A stretch of DNA of 64,000 nucleotides, from the NCBI GenBank assembly GCA_030248225.1, contig JASANE010011842.1:62001-126000 (forward strand). Reading direction: 5' to 3'. Source of the stretch: Trileptium ribeirensis. Taxonomy: Eukaryota; Nematoda; Enoplea; Enoplida; Thoracostomopsidae. The position numbers were made by a program, and so were the translations under genes. Below are positions 23,195 through 34,435 of this stretch, piece by piece. The notes below the pieces were generated by a model, which was not told the origin of the DNA, made no database searches, and was given only the letters and a program-made list of their open reading frames with translations. Each line of letters begins with the position of its first letter. Within the stretch, counting starts at the first letter, position 1.

Positions 23195-24669
23195 CTTGTA
23201 ACCAATGAAGGGGAAGTTCACCATGGTTTAAAGATTTTTCAAATATACGGAAAAGTGGATATGCAACAGACTCGGCTGTTTTATTAAGGATGACTGACGG
23301 TATTTCATCCGGACCGTATGATGCCTTCTTAGGTAGTTTTCGAAGTACCTTGATAACTGAATCGACTGAAAAATTTATGCTATTTATGGTTGCATATGTC
23401 TGCCGGTCAAATTCCGGTAAGTTACCATTGTCTTCGGTGAATACTGATAAAAATTGATCCTGCAGCATATTACACTTATCCTGTTCTTCATAAGCTGTAC
23501 GATCAGCTAAGGATAACGGTGGTATCTGATTACAAGAAGCGAACTTTGAGCGAACAAACTTGAAAAAGGACGAAGTGTTTTTAGACTGTAAGATTCTGAG
23601 CTCTATGCGCTTATTTTGGGCATCTAACAGCTGTTTCGTTTCTAGAGCAAGCCGCTTATATCTGTCGCGATCGGTTGTACTTTTTGTTCTTTTATAAAGA
23701 CACCAAGCCGCGTGTTTGCGTTTGTAAGCGTTTCTCAAGCAGCGGTTTGAAGACCTCCTGTCAGCTCGGAATTTACGTTTCGGGGTGAAAAGTTCAAAAC
23801 AGTAAAGCATAACGTGGACAAAAATTTCCCACATTTCGTGTACATTTATATTTACTCTGAAGAGACCATCCCAATCGATGCTGGCAAGAAAGATATTCAT
23901 ATCCAGAAAATTTGTAGCTTTGTAGTCCAAAAAATAACAGGACTTTGGAGGTTGACTTTGAACCGCTGGAATATTTATTAAAAACTTTATTTTGTTGTGG
24001 TCACTGGTTGAGAAAGGTTCCACCACAGATAGCTTAGATAATAGACTTTGGTCAGTAACAAATATTAGATCAAGTAAATTTTCACACCGTGTAGGCTGGT
24101 CAACGCATTGCTGCAAACCGAGAGACTGGAAAATTTCTCTAAAGTTATTGGTTCTAACATCTGACTGACGATTGAACAGTGACGGAAGGTTAAAATCACC
24201 TAGTAGTACAAAATCGGCAACTTCGTTCGAAAATTCAAATTCGCTGATTGCGGAGGCATCAGCATCTTCACAACTGTTCGGAGAACGGTATACCAGTAAA
24301 AATTTTAAGGTTTTTCTATTCAGGACAAGCTTGAAAGATAAAGTTTCGATTTCTCCAAAATACGAATAATTAGAAATGAAGTGGACATTAAGGTACGATT
24401 TAGCTAACACTAAACAGCCTCCGTGAGCCTTATCTAGCCTGTCTGAGCGAAAAATTCTGTAATTTTTGTCCCTAGGAAACTGTCCGGATGACTGCTATTA
24501 AACCAACTTTCGGTAACAAATATAATATCAGGGCTGTGCTCATTTATTTCAAAGTTAAGATCATCGATCTTGTTTGCCAAGCATTGAGCATTAAACATAA
24601 CACAATTTAAAGAATAGGGGTCATATTGAATAATTGAGCCAATAGACGAATTTTTTGAGACGCCACCTG

Positions 24670-25467
24670 TTACCCTTCCGGGTGCTGTGTTTGACCAGAC
24701 GAGACAATTTTACCTCGAAAGATCTTCACAGACTCCCCCGCGTTACGACGCAATTTCAGTTCCTGTCTTAGCCGAAAGTCATTTTCGCGCTGTAGTTTGG
24801 TCAAATCTGGCCGAACAAAAATTTTTGAGCGACCAGTAGACCTCAGCGTTTCTTTGAACCCTTCAAGAAAATTTCGGCGCGCTCCATGCGCATTAAATAT
24901 AACTTTGATGATGCGGTCACGACCGGCAATTAATCTTCCAGAACGAAAAGACTCAACAACGCACGACTGATCAATGTTCATATTATCACACATTTTATTA
25001 ACAAAAGTGGTGCACTCATCTTGTTCATTGAGTCCGACGATCACCAGATTGAGCTTTTTGCTATTCGCTTCGATGGCATCGGCAGCGGCCTCGCGGGCAA
25101 CTTTCGTAACACTCGGCAGAACTGCGTCGATGACCTTTGTCACAATGCGAGTGATCGCGTCTTCATCCAGATTAACTGTTGCCGCCGGAATTTCAGCAGC
25201 TGTTGGTGAAGCGGACAGTTGAGTTTCAATAGCTTTTACGCGTTGCTCTAATTTAGCCAGACAACTCTTGCAGTTAGTACAATAAACAGTTACTAACCCC
25301 GGAGGAAGTTTAGAAATAGATTTGAAAGTATTGTCATCACAACCATGACACTTGTAATGTATATTAACACGACAACGGTCACATGTAAGATGCCAGTCCA
25401 TATCTTTGATAGTCAAGTCGCATACAGGACAATTACCCTTATTCATTTGAGTTCCTCGTTTGGCCAT
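24670..25467 (-). CDS. LINE B ORF1, zinc-finger nucleic-acid-binding protein (265 aa)
   Basis: An intact minus-strand frame immediately before ORF2. The N-terminus has a PHD-like pattern: C13, C16, C29, C32, H37, C40, C43 and two further cysteines in VYCTNCKSC. A heptad-like stretch follows (LAKLEQRVKAIETQL). The C-terminal half has an RRM-like and basic region (NLVIVGLNEQ, then RPDLTKLQRENDFRLRQELK). Its role is presumably binding of element RNA, as in other CR1 elements. It differs from LINE A ORF1, so A and B are separate families. Confidence 0.82.
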   Translation of the reverse strand: MAKRGTQMNKGNCPVCDLTIKDMDWHLTCDRCRVNIHYKCHGCDDNTFKSISKLPPGLVTVYCTNCKSCLAKLEQRVKAIETQLSASPTAAEIPAATVNLDEDAITRIVTKVIDAVLPSVTKVAREAAADAIEANSKKLNLVIVGLNEQDECTTFVNKMCDNMNIDQSCVVESFRSGRLIAGRDRIIKVIFNAHGARRNFLEGFKETLRSTGRSKIFVRPDLTKLQRENDFRLRQELKLRRNAGESVKIFRGKIVSSGQTQHPEG

Positions 25468-25779
25468 GTTATTGCATTCAATTAATAATTATATAAATTA
25501 TAACAACCCAAGAACAAGATCCACGCACAACCTGATACTAAACCTTGGGGAATCATTAAGACTCCTAATCCTGCGGTTCTTCCATAGCCCGCTAAAGGTT
25601 CCGGATCCCCCTGCGTAAAACAAAATTTTCCCTCTTCTCTTTTTGTTCGAGAAAAAATTGTGTTTTGGTTTCGGGCAGAATACTTAAATGCGTCTGGCGG
25701 ATGATTCATCCATCAGTGGGTAAGTAACCCCAACCAAACCTCACCCCCACCTACCCCCCCCCCCCCAGCGTTTTTGATT

Positions 25780-26850
25780 TGGGGCAGGGGACGTCAGGGA
25801 CAAACGTCCCATTTTAGTACCCTTCACGGAAGCAATTTTATTTTAATCTTAAATCGAATTTTTTTTCTCTGGATGGTTTTATGTTATAGTAAAATGATAA
25901 ATGCCGGTGCCTCTTTTTTGTTTTTCGATTAAGACTCCGGTTCTGGATTTATGGGGTTTGAGGTACGGGGGTATGCCGCCCTAATGGTTCCTCGACCCAA
26001 AATTTGAAAATTTGTTCTGACGTCTTGGGCGGCTGATAAGTTTTGCCTTTGGTTTTCGGGTATGAGAAACTCATTGTCGGTGTTGGTTTTGCTCTGCAAC
26101 CCATGGTTCTACGGGGGCCCCGGGCCCCCCCCCCGGGGGGGGGGGAGGGACAAGGGGGGGGTGTACCCCGCGAAGGGACATTTCTCGCTCGCCTCTCCTC
26201 TCGGCTTCGCTTATGAAAGAAAAAGACACCCCCTCCTCTTTCCGCCGGGCCTCGGGGGCCTTCAAAATTTGAAAATTTGTTCTGACGTCCTGGGCGGCTG
26301 CAAAGTTTCAGTTGGGGGTTTTCGGGCATGGGAAACTCATTGCCGGTATTGTTTTTACTCTGCGACCTATGGTTCCATGGGTACCGGGGTATGACGCCCC
26401 ATGGTTCGGGGTCAGGGGTCAAAATGAGGGTTTTTAGTACCTTTCACGGAAGCAAGGTTATTTTTATCTTAGCTTTTGGATTTTTATCTCTGGGTGGTTT
26501 TATTTCATAGTAAAATGATAAATGCCGATGCCTCTTTTTTGTTTTTCGATTAAGGCTCTGGTTCTAGAGTTATGGGGTTTGAAGCATGGTGCCCCAATGG
26601 TTCCCCGACCCAAAATTCGAAAATTTGTTCTGACGTCTTGGGCGGCTGATAAGTTGCGCCGGGGGGTTTTGGGACATGGGAAACTCATCGCCGGTGTTAG
26701 TTTTGTTGTAACTTGTGCTGGTATTGTGTAATGTCCACATATAGCATATGGACGAATGCTATCGAGAGCTGATTTGATGTGCACGCAAAAGGTGTAGGCG
26801 TAGGTATACCTATGCTTCACTACGTTCTGCAATTGGTAGAGTTACTGTTA
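25780..26850 (+). repeat. Repeat family C, copy with tandem inner units
   Basis: A unit with GAAGCAAGGTTATTTTTATC, GATAAATGCCGATGCCTC and TCTGACGTCTTGGGCGGCTG appears at about 25835-26090, partly again at 26240-26400, and again at 26440-26710. It is followed by the family C right end (TATTGTGTAATGTCCACATA, TGTGCACGCAAAAGG). Between the first two units is a tract of pure C and G runs (26117-26160). Similar single or double units occur at 30990-31460, 34640-34920 and 62900-63105. No coding capacity is seen. Confidence 0.75.
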
Positions 26851-28323
26851 TAGTTTGGTTTAATCTTGGCAAATGTTTAAAGTAAATCAGACGCTGATTG
26901 GTGATGATCAGCAGTTTCGTCTGACCCCCATTTTAAGCAATCGTGTAGGTCCTTGTATTTATGTAATTTGTTTTCATTTTATCATGTCGAAGAATGCATC
27001 ATTCTTTAGTTCTGATGTTTCGAAAAGTATGTTAATTTGTAGTACGGCTCTAGCGCGAATGCCTCGAGGAGTACCTACAACAAATTTGTTTCTAATGTTC
27101 CGGCTGTAAATCAGTTCAACTATATACCACAAGACTGAACTCTGACGACCCAGTTCGGCGGACCATGATTTTCCGTCAGAGTTGAAAACACCTTGACGGG
27201 ATTATATGCAGTTCAAAAGCAAATACTAGCGTAACGTGGTGCGACCGGTGTCATCCTACCGCCTTACGTAGTTTATCGTGCAGACTACGAACCTCGTTAG
27301 GGAGGAGAGAACGTGGTCTCTTAAAAGTCATCCTTTGTGACGATTGCTGCCGTGCCCTAGGCACCAAATGTGGTTGCTTTGACATGGTTCAGTTTACTAA
27401 CTGGTTTCAGCGATGCTTCTTGCCGTACGCTGATCGCCTTGAGTGGATTAAAGTGCATGTTCTCGACGTCATTGCCGAATCAAATATATATTGCTGGTAC
27501 AATTGATTTGTCGTACATAGTAACGCGACAAATAGGATGTTTTGGTTATCTAAATTTTATGCTAAGTATTTTGGTTGTTTATGATATGTATGTTTTTTCG
27601 AGCGGTTAGGATTATTTAATTATTAAATAAATGTCAACGGCGATGCGTGTCTTCCGAATGAACGGGATGAACTGCATGCGATCCCTTATAGCCTTCTGCT
27701 TCCCAAATTCTTATTTATCGTTCGTCCAGTGTAACTCGCAGTAATGCTGAGCGCCGGAAGTTGTCGCTAACTTCCTCATAGCTCAACGATGCAATTGAGT
27801 ATATGATACGGCATTTGGTTTTTCACAACCGTATATATTTGCTTGTAGGGGAGTTTTTTGATGACCGACCTGTTATAATAGGTGTATTTTGATTCTAATA
27901 CCTCTGTTTACGCTGAACATTAAACCCTGACTTTTCTGAAAGAACCCCGAAAATTCAACCGAGGTCGCAGCGGCCACCTTGCTAATATGACATATATATG
28001 TCACAATAAAATGTGTTTTTTAAAACACCCTAGAGTGGACAACTTAATATTTTGTTTTGCTAAAGGTTGTCATAGTCTTGTAAATTATTATCAGTCTAGC
28101 TTTTCTAAGGTGGCCAACTTCACGTTTGCTGTGAAGCTGGCCATCCGCGTTTTGTTCTACATCCAGGTTACAATTGTTACCTGTCGATACTGACCGAACT
28201 GTCCACGTAACTATGCTATCATTACAGATTTAACAAAAAACCGCATTATTTATATAGGTAACTCTGCTGGTAATTTATAGTATATATTTTAAATTTTGAA
28301 ACTGGCCAACTTCACTCCACTTG
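26851..28323. other. Region upstream of the first recognised MEX3 exon
   Basis: No coding exon is recognised. The region may hold the promoter, 5' untranslated exons or part of a longer first intron of the MEX3 gene. A short inverted repeat at 28111-28143 and its sequence echo near 28302 are listed separately. Confidence 0.35.
28111..28143. repeat. Inverted repeat TGGCCAACTTCAC, third copy near MEX3 exon 1
   Basis: TGGCCAACTTCAC at 28111-28123 is followed after 7 bp by GTGAAGCTGGCCA, giving a hairpin with 12 of 13 pairs. The same 13-mer recurs at 28303-28315, twenty bases before the proposed MEX3 start codon. The three copies in 200 bp could be protein-binding sites or an RNA structure. Confidence 0.6.
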
Positions 28324-28501
28324 ATGGTAGTAATGCAGCAGCAAGGCTGTGTCATCGACCTTGAAACACCCCTTACGGAGGAAAGTGTTGGTCTGGATTC
28401 ATCTGAGAAATTGTGCAAACCTCGTCGTCATTCGTTGAATGTGACTGAATGTGTTCCTGTACCAACATCAGAGCACGTCGCTGAGATCGTCGGCCGACAA
28501 G
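28324..28501 (+). CDS. MEX3: MEX3 exon with first half of KH1
   Basis: The frame gives an acidic leader ([13 protein letters not shown]), a basic stretch (KPRRHS), then [20 protein letters not shown], the near-invariant start of MEX3 KH1. The exon ends in CAAG before GTTGGT, splitting the second glycine of the GRQG loop. In-frame methionines at 28324 and 28333 follow a stop at 28297-28299, so this could be the first coding exon. However, AG acceptors at 28329-28330 and 28337-28338 leave open that it is internal and that the true start is upstream. Confidence 0.9.
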
Positions 28502-29319
28502 GTTGGTTATTCTTCATATATATACATAATAAACACAAAATTAAAAATTTTCACTTAATTATGTGCAATTATCTTGGGACTCAGTGAGAGTTTACGAAAG
28601 GTGTCGCAACGTGTAATAATGTTTCTCGAATACCTTCGCACTGCAGCACCAGGGATATGCTTATATTTTGGATTAACTTTCTTGCACTCGTTTCTTTTTC
28701 AGTGCAACATAAACAAGCCACCGGCTATAAACTTGGCAAAATTCAGTGGTACTCTTATTAGTAAATAAACAAATGGGAGGCGTACGTTACTAAAATTTTG
28801 ATAATCATTAGTCTACTATTCTCCTGCAAATAAGAATGGCAAAACAATTTGTCGATGTGCAGTAAACGGGTGCACTATGAGACCTCCAAACGTTGTGCTT
28901 GGAGATACGCAAGGATAGACCAAGGTTTTGTAATTTTTTTCATTTATATATATGTTCTGACTAAAAAAGCTACGGATGGAGCTTAGCAAGCCGTAGTAGT
29001 GCATCATGGGGCGTGTTCGGATCCCGCAAGTGGCCGAGGTGGTATGATCATTAAGATCCCCCAGGGATGGTTAACACCGTCACTTGCTCACAGGTCCAGA
29101 TGTCATACCGCTATTCTCTATCTCGATCTCAGCTGGAAGATAATTTATTCAGAGCTGGCATGGTTTTTTTGCAAAACTGACGTTGGAATTAAATATATAA
29201 CGGTTTCACTGGGTCTTCAGGGCAATAAACAACTAGAAGATATGTACTACATATATAAATTACATCACACACATATGTACATCAGTTATGCAATAATCGC
29301 TTAATGTTATTTTTTAAAC

Positions 29320-30800
29320 AAGCGGTGTTTCCACTGAAGTCGCTAAGGGGAAAATCATAAAAAATGTTTTTTGTCTGATTTGTCATTCATTAACGCATAT
29401 TCATGTGTATAAATTTCGATATATTTTTAGTTCGATAACAAAAGTGATGTCCACGTGCCCTTTAGTTGAACGCAAACGGCTCCAAACACACCTTGTGGTT
29501 AAAATGACTAAAACAGGTTTTAAGGGCTGGCTCTTTATCAAATTTGGCCTTAGGAGTACCATTCTTTCGCGGACCCGCGTTCACATAAAAAACCCAGGCG
29601 ACACAGAATGAGCTCATCAAAATCTACAACATTGCTCGCCAGTACGTTTGTTGTGGGACCACTCCCGGGACCGGTGCATAGCCGAATATGGTTCGTCGAC
29701 CGTTTGCCAGAAATAGCGATTTTTCGATTTTCGGCATGTTATTCTGTTTTTTCCTTATAATGAGTGTATTATTACGTTATCAAGCATGCTGAATACCATG
29801 GTTTTGCTATCTGGAGTCCAAGTTCGCTATATTGTATATACCTACCTTTTTATAGGGTTTCAAAGTTTTTAAAGTCGACAAATCCGATTTCCAAAATGGG
29901 CGTTTTTATTTGATTGTATATTCCGTATTAGTGTGCAGGGCATCAAGAATGATCTATATATATACGTATTTCTGAAGGCTGAATACAATGATTTGATTAT
30001 CTAAAGTCCAGCATGCATATTTAATGTCTTTTGATTGGTTTTCAAAGGGTTTTGGGTCAATGAACACGATTTCCAGAATAGTCTTCTTCCGTTGTTTAGT
30101 TACGCATTGCACACAGGTCAGTAAGAATTGTCTATATAGGTTTCCGGTAGAATAGTTTCGTTATATAGAGTCCAACATGTATATTTCATGCCTTTTAATA
30201 GATTTTCAACGGGTTTAGGGTCAATGAACCCGCTTTCCAGATCTTCAGTTGTTTGGTTATGTTTTGCGTACGGGTCGTCAACAACTATATACTGTCTACG
30301 TAGGTTTTCCGGCAGGTTGAATACGATGGTTTCTTTATCGATAGTCAGCACGAGTATGTTATGCTTTTTCAGATGTTTTCATTCGGTTTAGGGTCAAGAG
30401 ACCCGATTTTGTGAATGTAGTCGGTCTTCAGTAGTTTGGTGCATGGCGTTAAAATAGTGTATTAGAGTTTTTTCAATATGCTGACTGCAATGATTTGGTT
30501 ATGCAAGAGTCCAGAGTGCACATTTCACACTTTCCATGTTTAGGGTTAGTGGACCCGATTTCCCGAATATAGTCTGTCTTCAGTTCTTTGGTTATATATT
30601 GCGTACAGGTCACCAAGTATTGTCTATATATAGGTTTTCTGGTAGGTTGAATACAATAGTTTGTTTATCGAGAATCGGCACGAGTATTATTATGCCTGTT
30701 CAGACGTGTTCATTGAGTTTAGGGTCAACGAACCTGATTTCCAGAATATATATATAGTCTGTATTAAGTTGTTTGGCTACTTATTGCATACAAGGCACTA
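29320..30800. repeat. Repeat family E with about six degenerate 170-bp tandem units
   Basis: A phrase like GGGTCAATGAACCCGATTTCCAG recurs at about 29875, 30053, 30218, 30390, 30545 and 30722, about 155-180 bp apart. Each unit also has TTGGTTATCTAGAGTCCA and GGTAGGTTGAATAC variants. Upstream (29340-29450) is a non-repeated head with GTTCGATAACAAAAGTGATG that recurs at 56165-56190. The units are clearly diverged, so the array is old. Confidence 0.75.
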
Positions 30801-30811
30801 TGAATAATCAG

Positions 30812-31466
30812 AACGTAATGGAGATTGCTTGTTGCAGAGGTGAAATACTTAAATTCCGCATGTGCGTATGGGATTTACCATAATCCGGGAACGACTTAAC
30901 CGATTTTCATGATGTTGGCCTCATTCGAACCGGTATTGTGTCTACATCGCCTAGCGTTTTTCTTTGATTTGGGTCTTGGTCTTCGCCGAAGCAAGATTAT
31001 TTAATCTTTTATCTTAACTTATATAGAATTTTTTCTCTGGTTAGTTTTAATTCATAGTAAATTGACAAATGCCGATGCGCATTTTTTTTGTTTTTCGATG
31101 AAGCCTGGGGTTTGAGGTAAGGGGGTATGGCGCCCCACGGTTCCTTGAACCAAAATTCGAAAATTTTTTCTGGCCTTTGGCCGGCTGAAAACTTTCACTT
31201 GGATGTTTTCGGGCGTGGGAAACTCATTTCCGGACTTGGTTTTGCTGTGTGAAATATGATTCCATGGGTACGGGGGTATGGCGCCTCCATGGTTCGCGAT
31301 CAGAGGTCAAAATGTATTTTAGTACTTACCCTTAACGGAAGCAAGTTATTTTTATCTTCATTTTCGAATTTTTTTCTCTGGTTAGTTTTATTTCATAGTA
31401 AAATTATAAATACCGACGCGCATTTTTTTCGATGAAGCCTTCGGTTGAGGAGTTATGGGGTTTCAG
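30812..31466 (+). repeat. Repeat family C copy, truncated by hAT copy 7
   Basis: It begins AACGTAATGGAGATTGCTTG, continues with TTAACCGATTTTCATGATG, and holds two inner units whose GAAGCAAG motifs are about 330 bp apart (31001 and 31331). At 31467 a hAT-family end interrupts it. The expected right end of family C is missing. Confidence 0.7.
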
Positions 31467-31590
31467 CAGGGAATAACCGGAACCGTCCATTTAAACCGGG
31501 TCCGGATCCTAAACCTGGTTTTGGAAACTTATATATAGTAAAACAGATGAAGGAAGAAATGAAGGTACAGTGGATGTAAGATGTATTAAA
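31467..31590 (+). mobile_element. hAT-type element fragment, copy 7 (left end only)
   Basis: It starts CAGGGAATAACCGGAACCGT and follows the family through TTTAAACCGG, TATATATAGTAAAACAGATG and GAAGAAATGAAGGTA. Similarity stops near 31590. The short CCGGAAC array is reduced compared with intact copies. Confidence 0.82.
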
Positions 31591-31724
31591 ACTAGTACAC
31601 GTAATAAAGTATATACAAAAAGTGAACGGAGCAATAGTCAAAGAATATTATATATACCTTATTTATGTATACGTGTATTTCAACTAAATATATAATCAAA
31701 TATATACTAAGTATCACGTTTTAG

Positions 31725-32420
31725 ACATTTGATGTCAAATCCACCTTACAAAAAGCTAGCTAGGTTAAAAATTAGCAAATTAATTAGTAATATCACCTAA
31801 TTATTTAATAATTAGCAAGCATGATAAAATACCTATTAGAGGCTTAAAAGTCATATATTCATGATCAGCGATGTCGAAAACCCCCGAGCGCCAAAAACAA
31901 CAATTTTAAGGTTATTTTAAAATTTGCATAAAATTAGCTAATTGATTATTTAACCATTTAATTGGCATATACGGCAAAGTTTTAGAGCTTCAGAAATATC
32001 ATGTTCGTGATCAGCGTCATAGAAAACCCCAGTGAGCAATTTTCTTCAATTCGGAGCACTTTGAAAATTTTCAAAAAATTAGCTATTTATATAATTAACG
32101 AATTGGCTTATTGTTAACATCCTCGTATAGTAATAAACACCGGATTCATAATCAGCCAGGCGAAATGCGCAGTAAAATAATAGCTTTACAGTAATGATTC
32201 ATTGAGAATTAGCGATTTTTGTTTGATAATGCTACAAATATTGTAACACTCTTAACTAACTAGTTAATTACTAATTAACTAAAACAACTTTTGACTCTAT
32301 ATCTCATGCACCTGAAAGATATTAGACCTTTTAGACAAATTTTAAATCGGCCCAGTAGTTTCGACTAACGGATTACGGTGCCGATTTTACCCCTATTACA
32401 TGAACGGTTTGCTCCGCACA
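31725..32420 (+). repeat. Repeat family D, copy 1 (AT-rich, TAATTAGC motifs)
   Basis: The order CAGCTAG/TAGCTAGGTTAAAAA, ATAATTAGCAAGCATGATAA, ATTCATGATCAGCGA, CCGAGCGC, GAGCACTTTGAAAATTTTC and GGTGCCGATTTT also occurs at 53260-53950. Both copies end in a stretch with CGGTGCCGATTTT and a CTTCGCTC or GCTCCGC motif. No coding capacity was recognised. Confidence 0.7.
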
Positions 32421-32449
32421 GTTAAAAATCTATCAGTTTCAAAAGAATG

Positions 32450-32475
32450 TACATACGTACGTACGTACGTATGAT
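32450..32475. repeat. Short (ACGT)n microsatellite
   Basis: About five tandem copies of ACGT within GTACATACGTACGTACGTAC. Each tetramer is its own reverse complement. Confidence 0.85.
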
Positions 32476-32990
32476 CGTAAGTCTGGAAACTACAAAATTT
32501 CGGTGGGTTTTTGTGACAGAAATTTAAAATCTTCAAAAATTAAAGTGACAGATAAATAGTGAGTTTAAGTTAGCGTGTAAATATAAATAGTTTGAAAGCA
32601 GTAGTAATGCCGTATAATTGGTGTACGGTGAAAGGACGAGAAAAGAACAAAATAGTTTTGAAAATGGGAGTATTTTGGGGTTCCAACTAAACGTTAAGTT
32701 GGGACGGTCACCTGAAGTGCCTTGGTTTCGTTAGCCTAAAGGCATCTATTTACGCTAAAATTGACCCTCTAAATACACAATATGTAGATCCAACGACCAA
32801 ACGTCTTCTTTAAAGGTCATACGAAAACATGCGTTTAAACAGCGTATTCTCGGCATCCTCAAATAAATTGTTTTGGGCTTCTTCACAAGTACAATTTTAT
32901 AACTGCTCGCCTGATGCGATGTCGAGGACATTCAGATATCCCGACGCCGCGGATAATGTCCGGATTTTTGTACCCATGATTAGTTAGAAC

Positions 32991-33748
32991 TAGGGAACGA
33001 CCGAATACCGAATATACGGCCCCTACTATTCGGCCGAATACCGAATAGTTGTTCGCAACACCTATTTATGATGAGACATCTATAACTCTATAAATCCACC
33101 ACTGTATGTACGTGCGCCATGCAACAGGTCGTTTTATGTTGTGTTGCTGAGTCAGCGATAGTTTTTGTTCGATGAATTTTTTGCTTTGTGTTATCTTTTG
33201 TTAGGTTGAAGTTATAATTTTGTTTTTTTATTGATTTTTTATAACTTCATTATCTGGACAACGGCGATAATTGGTGCGTGAAGTCATATCGTTAAAAAGA
33301 ACGATTCAGAGCGTGGTGTTCGGGGGCGGTAGACTTAGGGTTAGGTATGTAAACGGTAGACTATATGTAGGTATGTAGAACGGCACAGCATGATGTCTCA
33401 CTTCACATTCAACATGTGTCAAAGAAAACGAACAAATCCTGCTGCATTTAGACCCCAAAGTATTAATTTCGCAACTATTATGGCAGCGAGATAGCGCACG
33501 GCTGATGAAGAACATAACTGTGGTGATCAGAACATTCGATCCGACTGCGAACTGAATTGATGAGTCTCAAACACATCTTGTCTTACCAAAGTTGCAACAC
33601 GTTGGACGTATTTAGCGGTTTGCAGCATCATTATCAGGACTCCGACCGTAAAATTAGGATATCTGGTGGGCAGATTTTGACTCTATTTTTCAACTAACAG
33701 CGGCCAGTCAACTATTCGGCCGAATACTGAATATTCGGTCGTTCCCTA
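32991..33748. mobile_element. Second hAT-like non-autonomous element (758 bp)
   Basis: The ends are TAGGGAACGACCGAATACCG and CGAATATTCGGTCGTTCCCTA, an inverted repeat of at least 16 bp. A perfect 8-bp target duplication GTTAGAAC flanks it (32983-32990 and 33749-33756). The TAGGG start and 8-bp duplication fit hAT elements but the family is unrelated to the CAGGGA family. Each end also has a copy of ATTCGGCCGAAT, a 12-bp perfect palindrome. There is no transposase frame. Confidence 0.9.
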
Positions 33749-34435
33749 GTTAGAACGAACAATTTCTGTGTGTTTGAAGGAAACATATATATATATATAC
33801 AACTGGATATAATCGTAAATTTACAAACTTGCGTCACGAAACCAAAAAGGTAACTGTTCTGTTTAATACAAAAATACGGATCAGAATGCATGAACATCGT
33901 GAATTAACCCAAATCACACATTTTCCAATTATCACAAAATATAGCGATTTTGACACCCCTCATGCCTCCCCCGGCTTTTCCATATTTGTGCGGAGAAGTG
34001 CCATAAGTATGAAGCCACGGTTTATCTTAGTGTACTACCGTGGGAATATTTTTGTCTATCTGTGCCGTCAACGGTTGGCCAGGAATTCAGTTTAGACCCT
34101 CAAATTAGGCTGTGAACCCAGGCTAAGCACCTCGCCCGTTTTCGTCTGCCGCTACTTATTAGGGTTGAACAATGTTTAGCGAAATATTATGGATTGCGCT
34201 CTCACGAGCATTTATGAGAATTATACGGGTAACTGGTGCCACTACGGGTTCCCCGAGAGGGGTTGCTTGCGCATGTGTTCTTTTGAATGAGCCTGGAGCG
34301 GTGGCACCATTAACGACCCGGATAGAGTACCTGACCTTGCGGTAGAAAATTACGCTCTCCTATTTTAGCCACCGGGCCATATATTCCCCACGATTTATGT
34401 ATATGTCCCATCGCTTTAGTTCAGTGTATTCAGAG

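Larger units (their letters stand above)
19442..24603 (-). pseudogene. LINE B ORF2: endonuclease plus reverse transcriptase, interrupted
   Basis: The endonuclease starts near MFNAQCLANKIDDLNFEIN with IIFVTESWF. A frameshift near 24465 leads to RSDRLDKAHGG, VYRSPNS, GDFNLPS and SDHNKIKF. The fingers follow, then hAT copy 3, then VPLYKRKGD, NYRPVSLTSV and KQQHGFLAKRST. A second frameshift near 21775 precedes CYIDFAKAFDSVSH, SGVPQGSVLGPLLF and, after hAT copy 2, LYADDAKIF. The C-terminus runs to 19442 with VRPSLEYGLPVWSP and PRMWNALPANIV. Apart from two frameshifts and two insertions the whole domain set is there, so this copy died recently. Confidence 0.92.
19181..25500 (-). mobile_element. LINE B, nearly full-length CR1-like element with two nested hAT copies
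   Basis: The minus strand holds ORF1 (24670-25467) followed by ORF2 (about 24600 to 19442) and a 3' tail. The tail ends in three copies of TAAATC (GATTTA on the plus strand, 19181-19200), a simple-repeat end as in CR1. Two hAT elements (20320-21501 and 22013-23194) sit inside ORF2. Removing each with one copy of its 8-bp duplication restores the reading frame exactly. Without them the LINE is about 4 kb. The 5' limit is approximate. Confidence 0.9.

Noticed and set aside
26062..26422. Proline/glycine-rich ORFs on both strands
   Set aside because: Produced by the C/G homopolymer block within family C repeats.
28999..29110. tRNA-like pieces (GTTCGGATCCC, AGTGGCCGAGGTGG)
   Set aside because: The B-box-like part comes before the A-box-like part and no cloverleaf can be drawn; at best a SINE fragment.
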